Shown: positions 44,111-52,226 of the stretch, piece after piece
Layout: each line of letters starts with the position of its first letter
Numbering within the stretch: position 1 is the first letter of the stretch
Assembly: GCF_030823375.1 (NCBI RefSeq)
Contig: NZ_JAUSXB010000001.1
Location: forward strand, 310,001 to 374,000
Direction: 5' to 3'
Source of the DNA: Pseudarthrobacter siccitolerans
Lineage (GTDB): Bacteria > Actinomycetota > Actinomycetes > Actinomycetales > Micrococcaceae
Length of the DNA stretch: 64,000 bases
Program-made: the position numbers and the translations under genes
The notes under the pieces: model-generated
The model's database searches: none
What the model saw: the letters and a program-made list of their open reading frames with translations, nothing else
What the model was told of the DNA's origin: nothing

Positions 44111-44923
44111 ATGGACTCGACTCTGGCGGCGGGTGTACTTTCAGCTGTGGAAGGTTTCACCCACCCTTCTGACGCCGGCCGCGAGCTACGCGTGAGGGCG
44201 TACGGTTCGGATCACGACATCGATGGTGATCCTCGGGCTCTCGCGAGGTTGCGCGAACTTGAGGCTGCGCACCTCGCCGACGTCGAACGCCGGGCGGACG
44301 CCCCCGCGAGCGAAAGCTCGGCCGGTACGGAAACCGTGAAAGCGGCGGTTCCCGCCGTCGCCTTAGCTGAAGCTCAGGGGTCGCCGGAGCCCGGACGGGC
44401 GATCGCGCCGCTGTCGCAGCCAGTAAAGGAAAGCTCGTTGCAGTCGCTCCTGCGACGCGCGATGAGGACGTGGTGGGGTCGCCTCGCGCGGGTGGCTGGC
44501 ATGCTGGTAGTCGCTGCCGCCATCGTCGTGGCGGCCTTCCTGATATCCGCGCCACGACCCGACGCTACCTTGCGTCTGACGGCGGTCGAGGCTGACGAGC
44601 AGGTCCGCACCCTGGTGACCTCCGCGGAGCGAGCTGGCAGGTACGAAATCGACCCCTCAACGCTCCGCGCATACGGGTCGTACCATGGCTTCAATGTCTG
44701 GTCCGGCGTGAATGCTTTCGGCTCTCCGTGTCTCGTGGCCGTGCACCGGGCATTCGACTACCTCTCAAGAGCGCGCTGCGCTCCGTTTCCGGCAGACCTC
44801 ATTGTGGACGTCTCTTCGTCCGGCGACGGACTCGACATACCCACCGGCGACGGCATCATTAGGTTCATACGTCGTGGCGACACGGTGGACGCCTACGTCT
44901 ACCTCTTGCCAGAGGCCGACTGA
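44111..44923 (+). CDS. hypothetical membrane-anchored protein, tandem paralogue 1
   Basis: A 270-residue protein of unknown family. Residues about 25-60 (RVRAYGSDHDIDGDPRALAR, then LRELEAAHLADVE) align with the next gene (RRRAYGPNPDIQTDPAALAR, then LEELEAARKA), showing paralogy. An Ala/Glu-rich linker, a single membrane helix (VAGMLVVAAAIVVAAFLIS) and an extracytoplasmic domain of about 110 residues with YGSYHGFNVWSG follow. TGA overlaps the ATG of the next gene. TTG at 44105 is an alternative start. Confidence 0.75.
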   Translation: MDSTLAAGVLSAVEGFTHPSDAGRELRVRAYGSDHDIDGDPRALARLRELEAAHLADVERRADAPASESSAGTETVKAAVPAVALAEAQGSPEPGRAIAPLSQPVKESSLQSLLRRAMRTWWGRLARVAGMLVVAAAIVVAAFLISAPRPDATLRLTAVEADEQVRTLVTSAERAGRYEIDPSTLRAYGSYHGFNVWSGVNAFGSPCLVAVHRAFDYLSRARCAPFPADLIVDVSSSGDGLDIPTGDGIIRFIRRGDTVDAYVYLLPEAD

Positions 44924-45660
44924 TGGACACATCCTCACAGCCCTCAGACGATAAGCGTGAACTGGATGCGCTCCGCAGGAGGGCGTATGGTCCGAATCCC
45001 GATATCCAGACTGACCCCGCTGCGCTGGCAAGGCTGGAGGAACTGGAAGCAGCACGCAAAGCGGTCCCGCCCGACGCCGCGGACACCGGCCTCGGCGAAC
45101 CTGCTGCAGCCGCGGATGGCGCGCCCAGCCCCGATCCCGCCTGGACTGCGCCGCGCGAGGGCACGCCGCAGTCGCTTTGGCGTCGTCTTACTGCTACACG
45201 TGCCCGCCGCAGCTCGTTAGTGGCCGGCGCGCTGGTGGTCTTTTTGGCCCTCGCGCACACCATGGCGTCCCTCGTCGGACAGCCGCGTCCCGATGCCATA
45301 CTGCAACCAATCGCAGACGAGGCAGAGAACGCGGTGTTCAAGACGCTGAGCTTCTATTCATCGAACGCCGATGAGTCCACTATTCGCGGCTACCAGCCGT
45401 ATCGGGGAGGCCAGCCGGTGTTCCACATGGACAGGCGGGGCTACCAGTGCTTAAGGATTTTCGGACCAGGTTACGGGGAGCCTAACCCAAATTGCGTACC
45501 GCCTGGGGTGGATCTTTTTGCTGACGTTGGTACGTGGCCGTTGCAGAACCACGACTTTATTGAAGGTGTCCCAGGTCTCCCAGACGGGAGCATCGCCCGG
45601 TTCCACTACCGCGGACACTCGGTGGACGTCTTCCTCTACCCGGCGTCAAAAGCCGACTAA
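44923..45660 (+). CDS. hypothetical membrane-anchored protein, tandem paralogue 2
   Basis: A 245-residue protein related to the preceding gene across the cytoplasmic helix, the linker, the membrane segment (SSLVAGALVVFLALAHTMASL) and the end of the outer domain (SVDVFLYPASKAD versus TVDAYVYLLPEAD). Two Cys residues in the outer domain (YQCLRI, NPNCVPP) could pair. Function is unknown. Sequence of a different origin, a duplicated block, begins 35 bases after the stop. Confidence 0.75.
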   Translation: MDTSSQPSDDKRELDALRRRAYGPNPDIQTDPAALARLEELEAARKAVPPDAADTGLGEPAAAADGAPSPDPAWTAPREGTPQSLWRRLTATRARRSSLVAGALVVFLALAHTMASLVGQPRPDAILQPIADEAENAVFKTLSFYSSNADESTIRGYQPYRGGQPVFHMDRRGYQCLRIFGPGYGEPNPNCVPPGVDLFADVGTWPLQNHDFIEGVPGLPDGSIARFHYRGHSVDVFLYPASKAD

Positions 45661-45694
45661 GGCTCGGACCCCGGAGCCTTGGTCGCGAGCACAA

Positions 45695-45832
45695 CGCGTG
45701 CCAGACCCAGGCGGGCCGCTCACCAACTACAGTGCTGCTTTGGCCGCATGGGCGGCGGCAAACCATCCCGATATCGACTCGATGGAAATGAACAGACATA
45801 TCTTGGACAAACTGATCATCGATCACCGATAA
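45695..45832 (+). pseudogene. C-terminal remnant of the 95-residue cassette protein
   Basis: Codons from RVPDPGGPLTNYSAALAAW to DKLIIDHR are identical at DNA level to the 3-prime half of the gene at 49546. The first half is missing; upstream sequence is unrelated. It marks the left edge of a 584-base duplication. Confidence 0.8.
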
Positions 45833-45841
45833 GCCGCACCG

Positions 45842-46522
45842 ATGATTGACGAAGAACTCAGCGCAGCGCTGGCGGCTTACCGCGATGCGTGGGAACAGTA
45901 CCGAAAACAACCGCCACACAAGCCTAGTGAGATGCCGACACCAGAAGATCTATTCTTAGCGAATTTCGGCACCGAGCGAGGTCAGACGTTTTTGCCCACC
46001 ATTCACGCACTACACGCCGAAGCGCAGCGTGTATCCGATCCAGGCGGACCTCTCGGCAACTACTCCAACGCCCTCGCTGCCTGGGCGGATACCCATCCGG
46101 AAGTTGACCGCCAGGTGTTGCATCGACTCATACGTGAACTGCTCTGGGGGCCAAATAAGTCCCCGCGAGACAAATGTCGTGCCAATGCCGTAAGAAGATC
46201 CCTCACGTACAACCGAGCTAGTCCCTCCGCGGAGGGTCTCATAACCTGTGCGCCTCAAAACCCAAGGCATATGAGACAAGGCGTATGTCGATCTGCCAGC
46301 CTCAGCCCCGGGTCCCGGACCGGACCGTGTTCGATAAACTGGTGCAGGTGCTCGGGGCCGCCTACGAGAAGATCGCCGACACGAAGTGCCCGGCCATCAC
46401 TTTCCGACGCTGGCGGGACAAGTGGATCAATGCTGGGGTCTTCGAGCAACTCGAGCAGTTGTGCCTGGAGGCCTACGACCACATCGTCGGCATCGAATTC
46501 GCGGACCTGGCCGTGGTGTTAA
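45842..46522 (+). CDS. hypothetical cassette protein, duplicate copy with chimeric C-terminus
   Basis: The first 145 residues (MIDEELSAALAAYRDAWEQY onward) are the same as in the gene at 49843. The frame then runs through the 42-base repeat and into an IS5 remnant in the wrong frame, giving a 226-residue product whose last 80 residues are junk. The conserved part contains SDPGGPLGNYSNALAAWAD, a motif also in the 95-residue neighbour. Function is unknown. Confidence 0.6.
   Translation: MIDEELSAALAAYRDAWEQYRKQPPHKPSEMPTPEDLFLANFGTERGQTFLPTIHALHAEAQRVSDPGGPLGNYSNALAAWADTHPEVDRQVLHRLIRELLWGPNKSPRDKCRANAVRRSLTYNRASPSAEGLITCAPQNPRHMRQGVCRSASLSPGSRTGPCSINWCRCSGPPTRRSPTRSARPSLSDAGGTSGSMLGSSSNSSSCAWRPTTTSSASNSRTWPWC
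46236..46277 (+). repeat. 42-base palindromic repeat (copy C)
   Basis: GTCTCATAACC, TGTGC, GCCTC, AAAACCCAAG, GCATATGAGAC. The outer eight bases GTCTCATA and TATGAGAC are a perfect inverted repeat. It ends the first copy of the 584-base duplication. Confidence 0.85.
46312..46521 (+). pseudogene. IS5-family transposase, N-terminal fragment
   Basis: The frame reads RTVFDKLVQVLGAAYEKIAD, FRRWRDKWINAGVFEQLEQL and CLEAYDHIVGIEF, which matches the start of IS5-group transposases (the R-R-RDEWI-AGVF block). The DDE domain is absent; similarity stops near 46520. Only about 70 codons remain and no ends are visible. Confidence 0.7.
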
Positions 46523-46600
46523 CGCCGACCGAGAAGTTCACGATTGTCAGCACGGCTCGGCCGTTGGGTTTCCTCCGGTGCCGACACGCCGGTCTAGTGC

Positions 46601-47146
46601 TCAGTCCTTGTCGTTCTCCAAGAAGTTGCTCACGTAGGTATCCGCGTCCATGCCGAAGATCTTGGCCTGCTCGCGATGTTGCCAATTCAGTTCGCTGTGG
46701 TCTCCGTACCACTCGTGCTGCATCTGCCGACGAGACTTGAACTGGAAGTCGTCGTGGTCGGAGTCGCGAGTCCGCTCCCGTCTGCTCGCGTATCCAATGC
46801 TCTCGAGGTACTCGTCGACCGCATGTAGCGCGTCCTTTTTCACCCGGTCTGCTGCAAACGCCGACTGAAACGTAAATGCGATGCTCAGAAGGCACCCGAG
46901 CATGAACGCGGTACACATCGTGGCGCCAATGCTGAAGGTTATTCCGTACATCGCGCCACCCACCGTCGCAGCGACGACGATGCCGATGTTCCAGACGATG
47001 ACGTAGACCAGGCGGGCGCTCCGGAGACCGCGGACGGCGCCGGGTGCCATTGTTGCGTACGAGGTCGCAATATTCGTCAGGCGCTTATACTCGACCAGTT
47101 CTGACCGATGCAACAGGCTCGTGTCGATTTCCGCTCGCTTCGGCAA
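46601..47146 (-). CDS. hypothetical membrane protein
   Basis: A 181-residue protein, TTG start. Two adjacent membrane helices (LVYVIVWNIGIVVAATVGGA and TMCTAFMLGCLLSIAFTFQS) are followed by a charged tail with Arg, Asp and aromatic residues (ESIGYASRRERTRDSDHDDF). An SLATT-like membrane and coiled layout is possible but not established. It runs opposite to its neighbours. No function can be given. Confidence 0.65.
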   Translation of the reverse strand: MPKRAEIDTSLLHRSELVEYKRLTNIATSYATMAPGAVRGLRSARLVYVIVWNIGIVVAATVGGAMYGITFSIGATMCTAFMLGCLLSIAFTFQSAFAADRVKKDALHAVDEYLESIGYASRRERTRDSDHDDFQFKSRRQMQHEWYGDHSELNWQHREQAKIFGMDADTYVSNFLENDKD

Positions 47147-47451
47147 ATGTGTCCCTATTCGATTGGCCGACGACCGGCCGGTCTCTCCGGCTGATCACCG
47201 GTGGCACTATTCTTTGCTATGTGCGGCGTCATGGACAAGCTGGACCGCACAGGTTCTCGATGGGCGCGGACATTTCCGTACGGCCTCCTGGGCGGTGGCG
47301 GCACGTAGAGCCTGTTCCTAAACCTGTAGGCGGTGCCGTGGGGCGGCCGGCATCCGGCCGTGGGTTGTCATTACTCAGGACATGTCAACGCAAGGTCTTG
47401 ATGGGATCGCGTTAGTGACGAAGCGGAGAACTAGTGGCTAGGAGGAATGAG
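47147..47451. other. intergenic region without a recognisable gene
   Basis: About 305 bases between divergent genes. It should hold the promoter of the gene at 47452. No repeat copy is seen. Confidence 0.5.
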
Positions 47452-48123
47452 ATGGACCGAATTCGTAAGACAAACACGTCTGAGTTGCTGGTCAGAATTA
47501 GGCGCCACCCTATAATCTTGGTTCTCAGCGCCTTAGTAGTGGTTGCTACAGGAATTACTTCTTTTCTAGCGATTCCAGCCGCTGTTAGATCTGCAATGCC
47601 AGATCCGCCGACCCCGGTGATTTTTGAGGAGCAAGATTTAGGCGTTCAGACTAATTCTCGATACGGATTCAGTTTCACCGTCCCACTTACCTGGGCCCGT
47701 CAAGACCCAGGCAATTCGGATGGCTACTCTAATATCGACCCGCACAACGCGCTTGTGGGCCTTCGTGCGTATGGAAGCATGAGCCTGACTGACTCGATCG
47801 ATCAAGAGATGGAGCAGCGCCGCTCGCTTTGGGAGAAGGATGGATCCGAAGTCAAGCTCTTTCAGTACGCAGGACTGATTGTCCATACGATTAGCGGCGA
47901 TCAGGCAAGCAAAGAGGATGCACCGGGCTGGATTTACAGCTATACCGGTAAAGTAGGACTTGAAAACGTCACTGTAGTAGGCCGTGCGGTTGCCGATTCC
48001 GGCCGATATGTGTTCGTCGAAGCTCAGGCTCCCTCCGGAGAGTTCTCTCGGTATGAAACATCATTCGAAAAACTCCTTGCGCGTCTCGTCGTTTACTCAG
48101 ACTGTGCTTCATGCGTTAAGTAG
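47452..48123 (+). CDS. hypothetical membrane-anchored protein
   Basis: A 223-residue protein with a clear GGAGGA ribosome site five bases before ATG; a GTG at 47434 lies upstream of it. A single membrane helix (IILVLSALVVVATGITSFLA, residues about 22-41) is followed by an outer domain with YGFSFTVPLTWARQDPGNSD, similar in style to PsbP/DUF-type lipoprotein domains that begin Y-F-F-VP-W. Visibly lower GC than the core half, so probably acquired. Confidence 0.72.
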   Translation: MDRIRKTNTSELLVRIRRHPIILVLSALVVVATGITSFLAIPAAVRSAMPDPPTPVIFEEQDLGVQTNSRYGFSFTVPLTWARQDPGNSDGYSNIDPHNALVGLRAYGSMSLTDSIDQEMEQRRSLWEKDGSEVKLFQYAGLIVHTISGDQASKEDAPGWIYSYTGKVGLENVTVVGRAVADSGRYVFVEAQAPSGEFSRYETSFEKLLARLVVYSDCASCVK

Positions 48124-48428
48124 CCAAGATCAGTTGCATACGATCGCCGGTCTGGGCCAGTGCTTTCTCGCAACGACACGGTAAGCATCTGCACGCCCGT
48201 CCCTTACGGAGAACTTGGGTCATCATTGATCGGTCTTCTGACCGACGTGTGTTCTTCAGGGAATACGACGAGGAACATCGCCGGGAGCCAACCTCGCTGG
48301 GTCTGCAGCCCTTGTTTCGTATGTCGACAGGCCACTTAGGGCATATCGACATGGGAAGCAGAATCCCGCTTTGTCGAACTCCAACGGCAATGTTTCACGA
48401 AATCCTGTCCCAGGGAGCGCGGTCCGTC
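48124..48428. other. intergenic region without a recognisable gene
   Basis: About 305 bases between convergent genes. No supported frame, repeat copy or strong hairpin was seen. Confidence 0.5.
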
Positions 48429-48986
48429 CTACTGGAGCTTGTAGCTTGTCTTACCGATTTCGGTTACACCCAAGTCGGTTGATGCAACGAGATCCACGGG
48501 AGTTATTTCGTCGTCGAGTTCATAGGCGATCGCGTTTTCGACGGTTCCGCCGTTCTTGACTTTTTCCATCTGCGTCTCCAAGAACCTGTCATCGGGAAGC
48601 CCACCAACCTCAAGCTTGTTCTCAGCATTAGGATTGTTGTCTTGGTATGCCGTGAGGTTGAACATGAAATTCATTGGACTGACGTCCTTTGCGCTCAGGT
48701 TCGTAATCGTGTACCAAAACGCTATGACGGGCTTTTTGCCGTACTCATTGCCCTTCGCGCCGACCGCAAGGACCTTGTGGTCGGTGATCGCAATTTTCAG
48801 GTCCGGAGTGATGAGTACACCGTCCTTGAAGGACGAGGCGCTTGCCGGCGCCGCAGTCGGCGTGACACTCGCCTCGTTCGACGAACTCTGTGCATTGGAT
48901 TCCTTGCTTTCGGCCGCCGTTCCACCGCACCCGCTGAGAACGATAGCAATCGATGCGGCCGCAATCAGTACCAAAGACTTCTTCAT
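48429..48986 (-). CDS. lipoprotein with DUF5067-like domain
   Basis: A 185-residue protein starting MKKSLVLIAAASIAIVLSGC, a lipoprotein signal with the lipobox VLSGC (Cys20 modified). A Ser/Ala/Glu-rich linker precedes a beta-rich domain (PVIAFWYTITNLSAKDVSPM) of the DUF4352/DUF5067 telokin-like type found in Gram-positive surface lipoproteins. An upstream start 16 codons earlier would spoil the signal. It is outside the membrane; its role is unknown. Confidence 0.78.
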   Translation of the reverse strand: MKKSLVLIAAASIAIVLSGCGGTAAESKESNAQSSSNEASVTPTAAPASASSFKDGVLITPDLKIAITDHKVLAVGAKGNEYGKKPVIAFWYTITNLSAKDVSPMNFMFNLTAYQDNNPNAENKLEVGGLPDDRFLETQMEKVKNGGTVENAIAYELDDEITPVDLVASTDLGVTEIGKTSYKLQ

Positions 48987-49284
48987 TAGATCCTTATTCC
49001 CCAAGGCTTGCCAATGCAAGCAAATAATTGACAAACAGTAAGCCTACGGGCTCGATCCTAAAATCCGGACTTGTTTCAGTGGTGCGGTACCGGAACGCGA
49101 TCACCTGGGTGGAGACATGCCGAGTGATTTCGGTCCTTAGCAGACGATTTGGAAGCGGCACCGCCCCGCTAAGGCGGAGATGGTCCATTGACAACGTTCT
49201 GGCCGAGTTGCTGCGCCAAGGTCCGCCCTTCTCATCCGGGAAAGAGACCGAATTCCTCTGTGATTCACAGTCGTCCCGGTCCTC

Positions 49285-49322
49285 GGTCGATGAGACGCCT
49301 TGTATCCCTAGAGTTTCGAGAC
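49285..49322 (+). repeat. accessory repeat, left-hand variant (copy F)
   Basis: GGTCGATGAGACGCCTT, GTATCCCTAG, AGTTTCGAGAC. Its left arm resembles copy B at 44003 (GGTC-G-TG-GACGCCT) and not the GTCTCATAACC of the other copies. It precedes a two-gene unit that ends at the copy at 50237. Confidence 0.75.
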
Positions 49323-49533
49323 TGCAGCACGTCCCAGATAAGGCGCCTCGCGGATAAGCTCACCGGGCTGGGCATACGGGAACGGTGAGAAGGACCTAGC
49401 CACGCCATGACCAGTCGAGCCAGCTGGGCCTTGGTTGACCGGTTATCGGGATGGCTTCGAAAACCGGCCCTGCCGACTGCAGCGACCCCAGAAACGACGC
49501 GATGGCCCGGACCCTTCTTGCATCCCCTGCCGT

Positions 49534-49539
49534 AATAAT
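49534..49539 (+). promoter_or_regulatory. possible minus-10 box of a leaderless cassette gene
   Basis: AATAAT ends seven bases before ATG at 49546, and no ribosome site is present. The fit to TANNNT is imperfect. Confidence 0.35.
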
Positions 49540-49545
49540 TGAGCC

Positions 49546-49833
49546 ATGGACGACCAAGAACTGAATGCGGTGCTGAAACGCTACAGCGAGGCCTGGAGTC
49601 GGTACATGTCCCCTCCGGCTGTAATGCAGGGCGAAAAACCGGCGCTCTCGGCGCAGGCGCAAGTAGCCATCAACAAGCTGCGGGCCGAAGCGAACCGCGT
49701 GCCAGACCCAGGCGGGCCGCTCACCAACTACAGTGCTGCTTTGGCCGCATGGGCGGCGGCAAACCATCCCGATATCGACTCGATGGAAATGAACAGACAT
49801 ATCTTGGACAAACTGATCATCGATCACCGATAA
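49546..49833 (+). CDS. hypothetical cassette protein, 95 residues
   Basis: A small soluble protein with no recognised domain. It is paralogous to the next gene: MDDQELNAVLKRYSEAWSRY versus MIDEELSAALAAYRDAWEQY, and EANRVPDPGGPLTNYSAAL versus EAQRVSDPGGPLGNYSNAL. The two are nine bases apart. Its 3-prime half also exists as a remnant at 45695. No signal peptide or membrane helix. Confidence 0.72.
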   Translation: MDDQELNAVLKRYSEAWSRYMSPPAVMQGEKPALSAQAQVAINKLRAEANRVPDPGGPLTNYSAALAAWAAANHPDIDSMEMNRHILDKLIIDHR

Positions 49834-50279
49834 GCCGCACCGATGATTGACGAAGAACTCAGCGCAGCGCTGGCGGCTTACCGCGATGCGTGGGAACAGT
49901 ACCGAAAACAACCGCCACACAAGCCTAGTGAGATGCCGACACCAGAAGATCTATTCTTAGCGAATTTCGGCACCGAGCGAGGTCAGACGTTTTTGCCCAC
50001 CATTCACGCACTACACGCCGAAGCGCAGCGTGTATCCGATCCAGGCGGACCTCTCGGCAACTACTCCAACGCCCTCGCTGCCTGGGCGGATACCCATCCG
50101 GAAGTTGACCGCCAGGTGTTGCATCGACTCATACGTGAACTGCTCTGGGGGCCAAATAAGTCCCCGCGAGACAAATGTCGTGCCAATGCCGTAAGAAGAT
50201 CCCTCACGTACAACCGAGCTAGTCCCGCCGCGGAGGGTCTCATAACCTGTGCGCCTCAAAACCCAAGGCATATGAGACA
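49696..50279 (+). repeat. 584-base duplication, copy 2
   Basis: Matches 45695-46278 with one mismatch. Here the genes are complete, so this is the likely parent arrangement. The right limit falls one base beyond the repeat at 50237. Confidence 0.88.
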
Positions 50280-50295
50280 GGCAGTTGCCAGTTGA
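49843..50295 (+). CDS. hypothetical cassette protein, 150 residues
   Basis: Paralogue of the preceding gene with a short insertion and a C-terminal extension. The last about 20 codons lie inside the 42-base repeat (GLITCAPQNPRHMRQ), so the natural stop may have been lost when the cassette end was formed. No known domain, signal or membrane helix. Tandem order and lack of a ribosome site suggest translational coupling. Confidence 0.7.
   Translation: MIDEELSAALAAYRDAWEQYRKQPPHKPSEMPTPEDLFLANFGTERGQTFLPTIHALHAEAQRVSDPGGPLGNYSNALAAWADTHPEVDRQVLHRLIRELLWGPNKSPRDKCRANAVRRSLTYNRASPAAEGLITCAPQNPRHMRQAVAS
50237..50278 (+). repeat. 42-base palindromic repeat (copy C-prime)
   Basis: Same sequence as the copy at 46236, as part of the duplicated block. 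It is the right boundary of the two-gene unit. Confidence 0.85.
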
Positions 50296-50504
50296 CCCCC
50301 GTTCAGCCTGCATGCTCACCGTACGGGGTAAACGTACATTGTCCGAGGGAATCCGGCTGCAGCGGATCGGAGGTGTAGAGCGGTGATGGACCCGCTTACG
50401 GGACTCTGCGAACTTGTCCCAAGGCAATTGCCCCGCTTGGGTGCGAACAGGTCCTCCTCCAATTGCATTGACGGATTTTCCGCGTCTTCCCGCTCAAAGC
50501 AACG

Positions 50505-50510
50505 TATGGT
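50505..50510 (+). promoter_or_regulatory. minus-10 box of a leaderless cassette gene
   Basis: TATGGT (TANNNT) ends seven bases before ATG at 50517. The gene therefore seems to carry its own promoter within the repeat-bounded unit. Confidence 0.5.
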
Positions 50511-50516
50511 GTGGGC

Positions 50517-51053
50517 ATGGAAGACATGGACACCACCGGTGACCGGACTCCGGAACAGGTTTTGGAACTGATCACCTTGGTCGAGTCGTCCGGCTGGCCC
50601 ACCACGGAAGCCGAGCAAGCCGACTACTTTCACATGCTTGGACTGCGGCAGCTCCCCGGAGCCCCACAGAAGGGAGTATCACCGGCAGTCGTCGGAGGGG
50701 TAATCACCGATTCTGCATCGACCACTCCAGTCGGCTCCTGGATGACACACAAGGGGGAACTGGTTGGGATTAGCCTCTTCTTCCAGCAAGAGCAGCGCAG
50801 TCCAGCCACGCGGACTTTAGATTTATTCAGCTCCATACACTCCCTGGTTCACGCTAAATTCGGAGAACCACTGGACGACTCGGTCCAACCAGGCGGCAAC
50901 GCGTCTGCCCTATGGAAGGTCAACGGAACAGGTATTGAGCTCTACAGGCACGTCAACCCACCCATAGCCGTCCAAGTCGGACTCAACAACCTTGAGCGCA
51001 CGTCAGCTGTGGAACGACTGGCGGCTACCGGTAACCAATACCTGCGTCCTTAG
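50517..51053 (+). CDS. hypothetical protein, DUF6301-like
   Basis: A 178-residue soluble protein. The start (VLELITLVESSGWPTTEAEQ, then LGLRQLPG) and the central FSSIHSLVHAKFGEPLDDS resemble actinobacterial DUF6301 proteins, which often sit near secreted toxin genes; this assignment is tentative. The ATG appears leaderless; a GTG at 50511 is unlikely. A convergent small gene follows. Confidence 0.7.
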   Translation: MEDMDTTGDRTPEQVLELITLVESSGWPTTEAEQADYFHMLGLRQLPGAPQKGVSPAVVGGVITDSASTTPVGSWMTHKGELVGISLFFQQEQRSPATRTLDLFSSIHSLVHAKFGEPLDDSVQPGGNASALWKVNGTGIELYRHVNPPIAVQVGLNNLERTSAVERLAATGNQYLRP

Positions 51054-51145
51054 AGGAAGTCATGGCTAAAGAGGCGACAGCTTGTCACCGGGGTTTAGCC
51101 TGTCCGTAAGCCGATCCTCAACCGAACACCGCAGCGTCGCTCGGT

Positions 51146-51478
51146 TTACTTCGATTGGAAGTAAATGGTCTTTGTGGTCGCGTCTTCGACTGCAGGCTTC
51201 CCGTAGATCAGTGCATACCGGGAGTACGGCTCTAGCTGATCGTCTTTGGACGTATAGTGATCCTCCCAGCGGAGGAAAATCTCAAAGGGATTTCCTCCTG
51301 CTTTGCTTCTTGCCCATGCGATAACGTCCGTGACTTCTCTGGCATCGGTGATGTCCCATTCATCAACGAGCCAGGCGAAACTCATGGCCGGCGGTGGAAA
51401 CCAAAGACGCACTCTGTAGCTTGGCGGTAGATCGTCACCTCCGACGGAGTCATCTGGAGCAGCTCGCACAATTCGCAT
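51146..51478 (-). CDS. hypothetical protein
   Basis: A 110-residue soluble protein rich in Trp and aromatic residues (YRVRLWFPPPAMSFAWLVDE, then IFLRWEDHY). No signal peptide or membrane helix, no known domain recognised. Size and acidic, aromatic composition are like small immunity proteins, which is only an impression. It converges with the DUF6301-like gene. Confidence 0.65.
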   Translation of the reverse strand: MRIVRAAPDDSVGGDDLPPSYRVRLWFPPPAMSFAWLVDEWDITDAREVTDVIAWARSKAGGNPFEIFLRWEDHYTSKDDQLEPYSRYALIYGKPAVEDATTKTIYFQSK

Positions 51479-51554
51479 AGGCCCGAGCCTACGCCGCGAA
51501 GTCGGAAGCAGGTGGCCGATGCACCATCCTCATACGGGACAGTGAGTTACGGGT

Positions 51555-51596
51555 GTCTCATAACCCCAATGCCTCGAATCCCTAGTGATTCGATGC
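51555..51596 (+). repeat. 42-base palindromic repeat (copy G)
   Basis: GTCTCATAACC, CCAAT, GCCTC, GAATCCCTAG, TGATTCGATGC. The far right arm is degenerate (GATGC for GAGAC). The inner CGAATC and GATTCG words are inverted around CCTAGT. Confidence 0.8.
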
Positions 51597-51604
51597 AGGA
51601 CCGG

Positions 51605-52075
51605 CTAATGGGACTCTAACCGGCCAGCTGCAGTAGTGGGGTAGAGAACGTCCTTGCGTACCGCCCAACGGCCGATGGCTGCCGCTGCGCCTACGGTTGA
51701 CCAAGGAATCAACATCAAGGGCTGCCAGCCAAAACCTAAGACGCTGCCCAACAGCCAGAACGAGAGGGTCGGCACGGCAAAGAAGGCTCCAATGTGGATC
51801 CATTGATTCCTGACCGGACGCAAAAGGTAGGCCAATACCCAGGCCAGTGGAGCCGCGAAAACCAGGGCCACTCCGAAGCCATAAAAGATCGCCGTTCCCA
51901 AAAAGCCCCATACGTGGCCAAGGTTAGTCCCGTTCCTTAGCGCGGGAACGCCAAAGAATGCCGCAACCACGATCAGTAGAACGCCTATCCAGAGTGAGGT
52001 TGCAATCAGCCAGCCTTTGATAAAGCCGTAGGCATCCAAGACAATCCTGTGCGGTTGAACCGCCTGCGGATGCAC
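51605..52075 (-). CDS. hypothetical membrane protein
   Basis: A 156-residue protein with four membrane helices (about GWLIATSLWIGVLLIVVAAF, FLGTAIFYGFGVALVFAAPL, IGAFFAVPTLSFWLLGSVLG and LMLIPWSTVGAAAAIG). GTG at 52075 with GGGGACGAG before it is chosen; the frame is open upstream to 52228 but that part is not hydrophobic and overlaps the sigma gene start. Divergent from the sigma factor. Function unknown. Confidence 0.68.
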   Translation of the reverse strand: MHPQAVQPHRIVLDAYGFIKGWLIATSLWIGVLLIVVAAFFGVPALRNGTNLGHVWGFLGTAIFYGFGVALVFAAPLAWVLAYLLRPVRNQWIHIGAFFAVPTLSFWLLGSVLGFGWQPLMLIPWSTVGAAAAIGRWAVRKDVLYPTTAAGRLESH

Positions 52076-52226
52076 CTCGTCCCCAACGCCATGGACCCAG
52101 CCTAGCTGCAAGCAAAAAGTCCGAGGGGATTGGGAACAAGGACCGATTGAGGTTTCGCCAAAAGATTTTCTGAAAAGCTCTCTTGATTCTGTGTAACCTT
52201 TTCTACTGTCCCGGACAATACAGGGC

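Larger units (their letters stand above)
45695..46278 (+). repeat. 584-base duplication, copy 1
   Basis: Identical to 49696-50279 except for T versus G at 46226/50227 in the parts compared. It starts within a gene and ends one base beyond the 42-base repeat, so the right breakpoint coincides with the repeat. Confidence 0.88.
48987..49545. other. intergenic region containing a repeat copy
   Basis: About 560 bases without a supported gene. It contains the left-hand variant repeat at 49285-49322 and, just before 49546, an AT-rich AATAAT box. Confidence 0.5.

Noticed and set aside
48116..48352. Minus-strand 78-codon frame as a small gene.
   Set aside because: Composition is rich in Arg, Ser and Cys without a ribosome site or family similarity.
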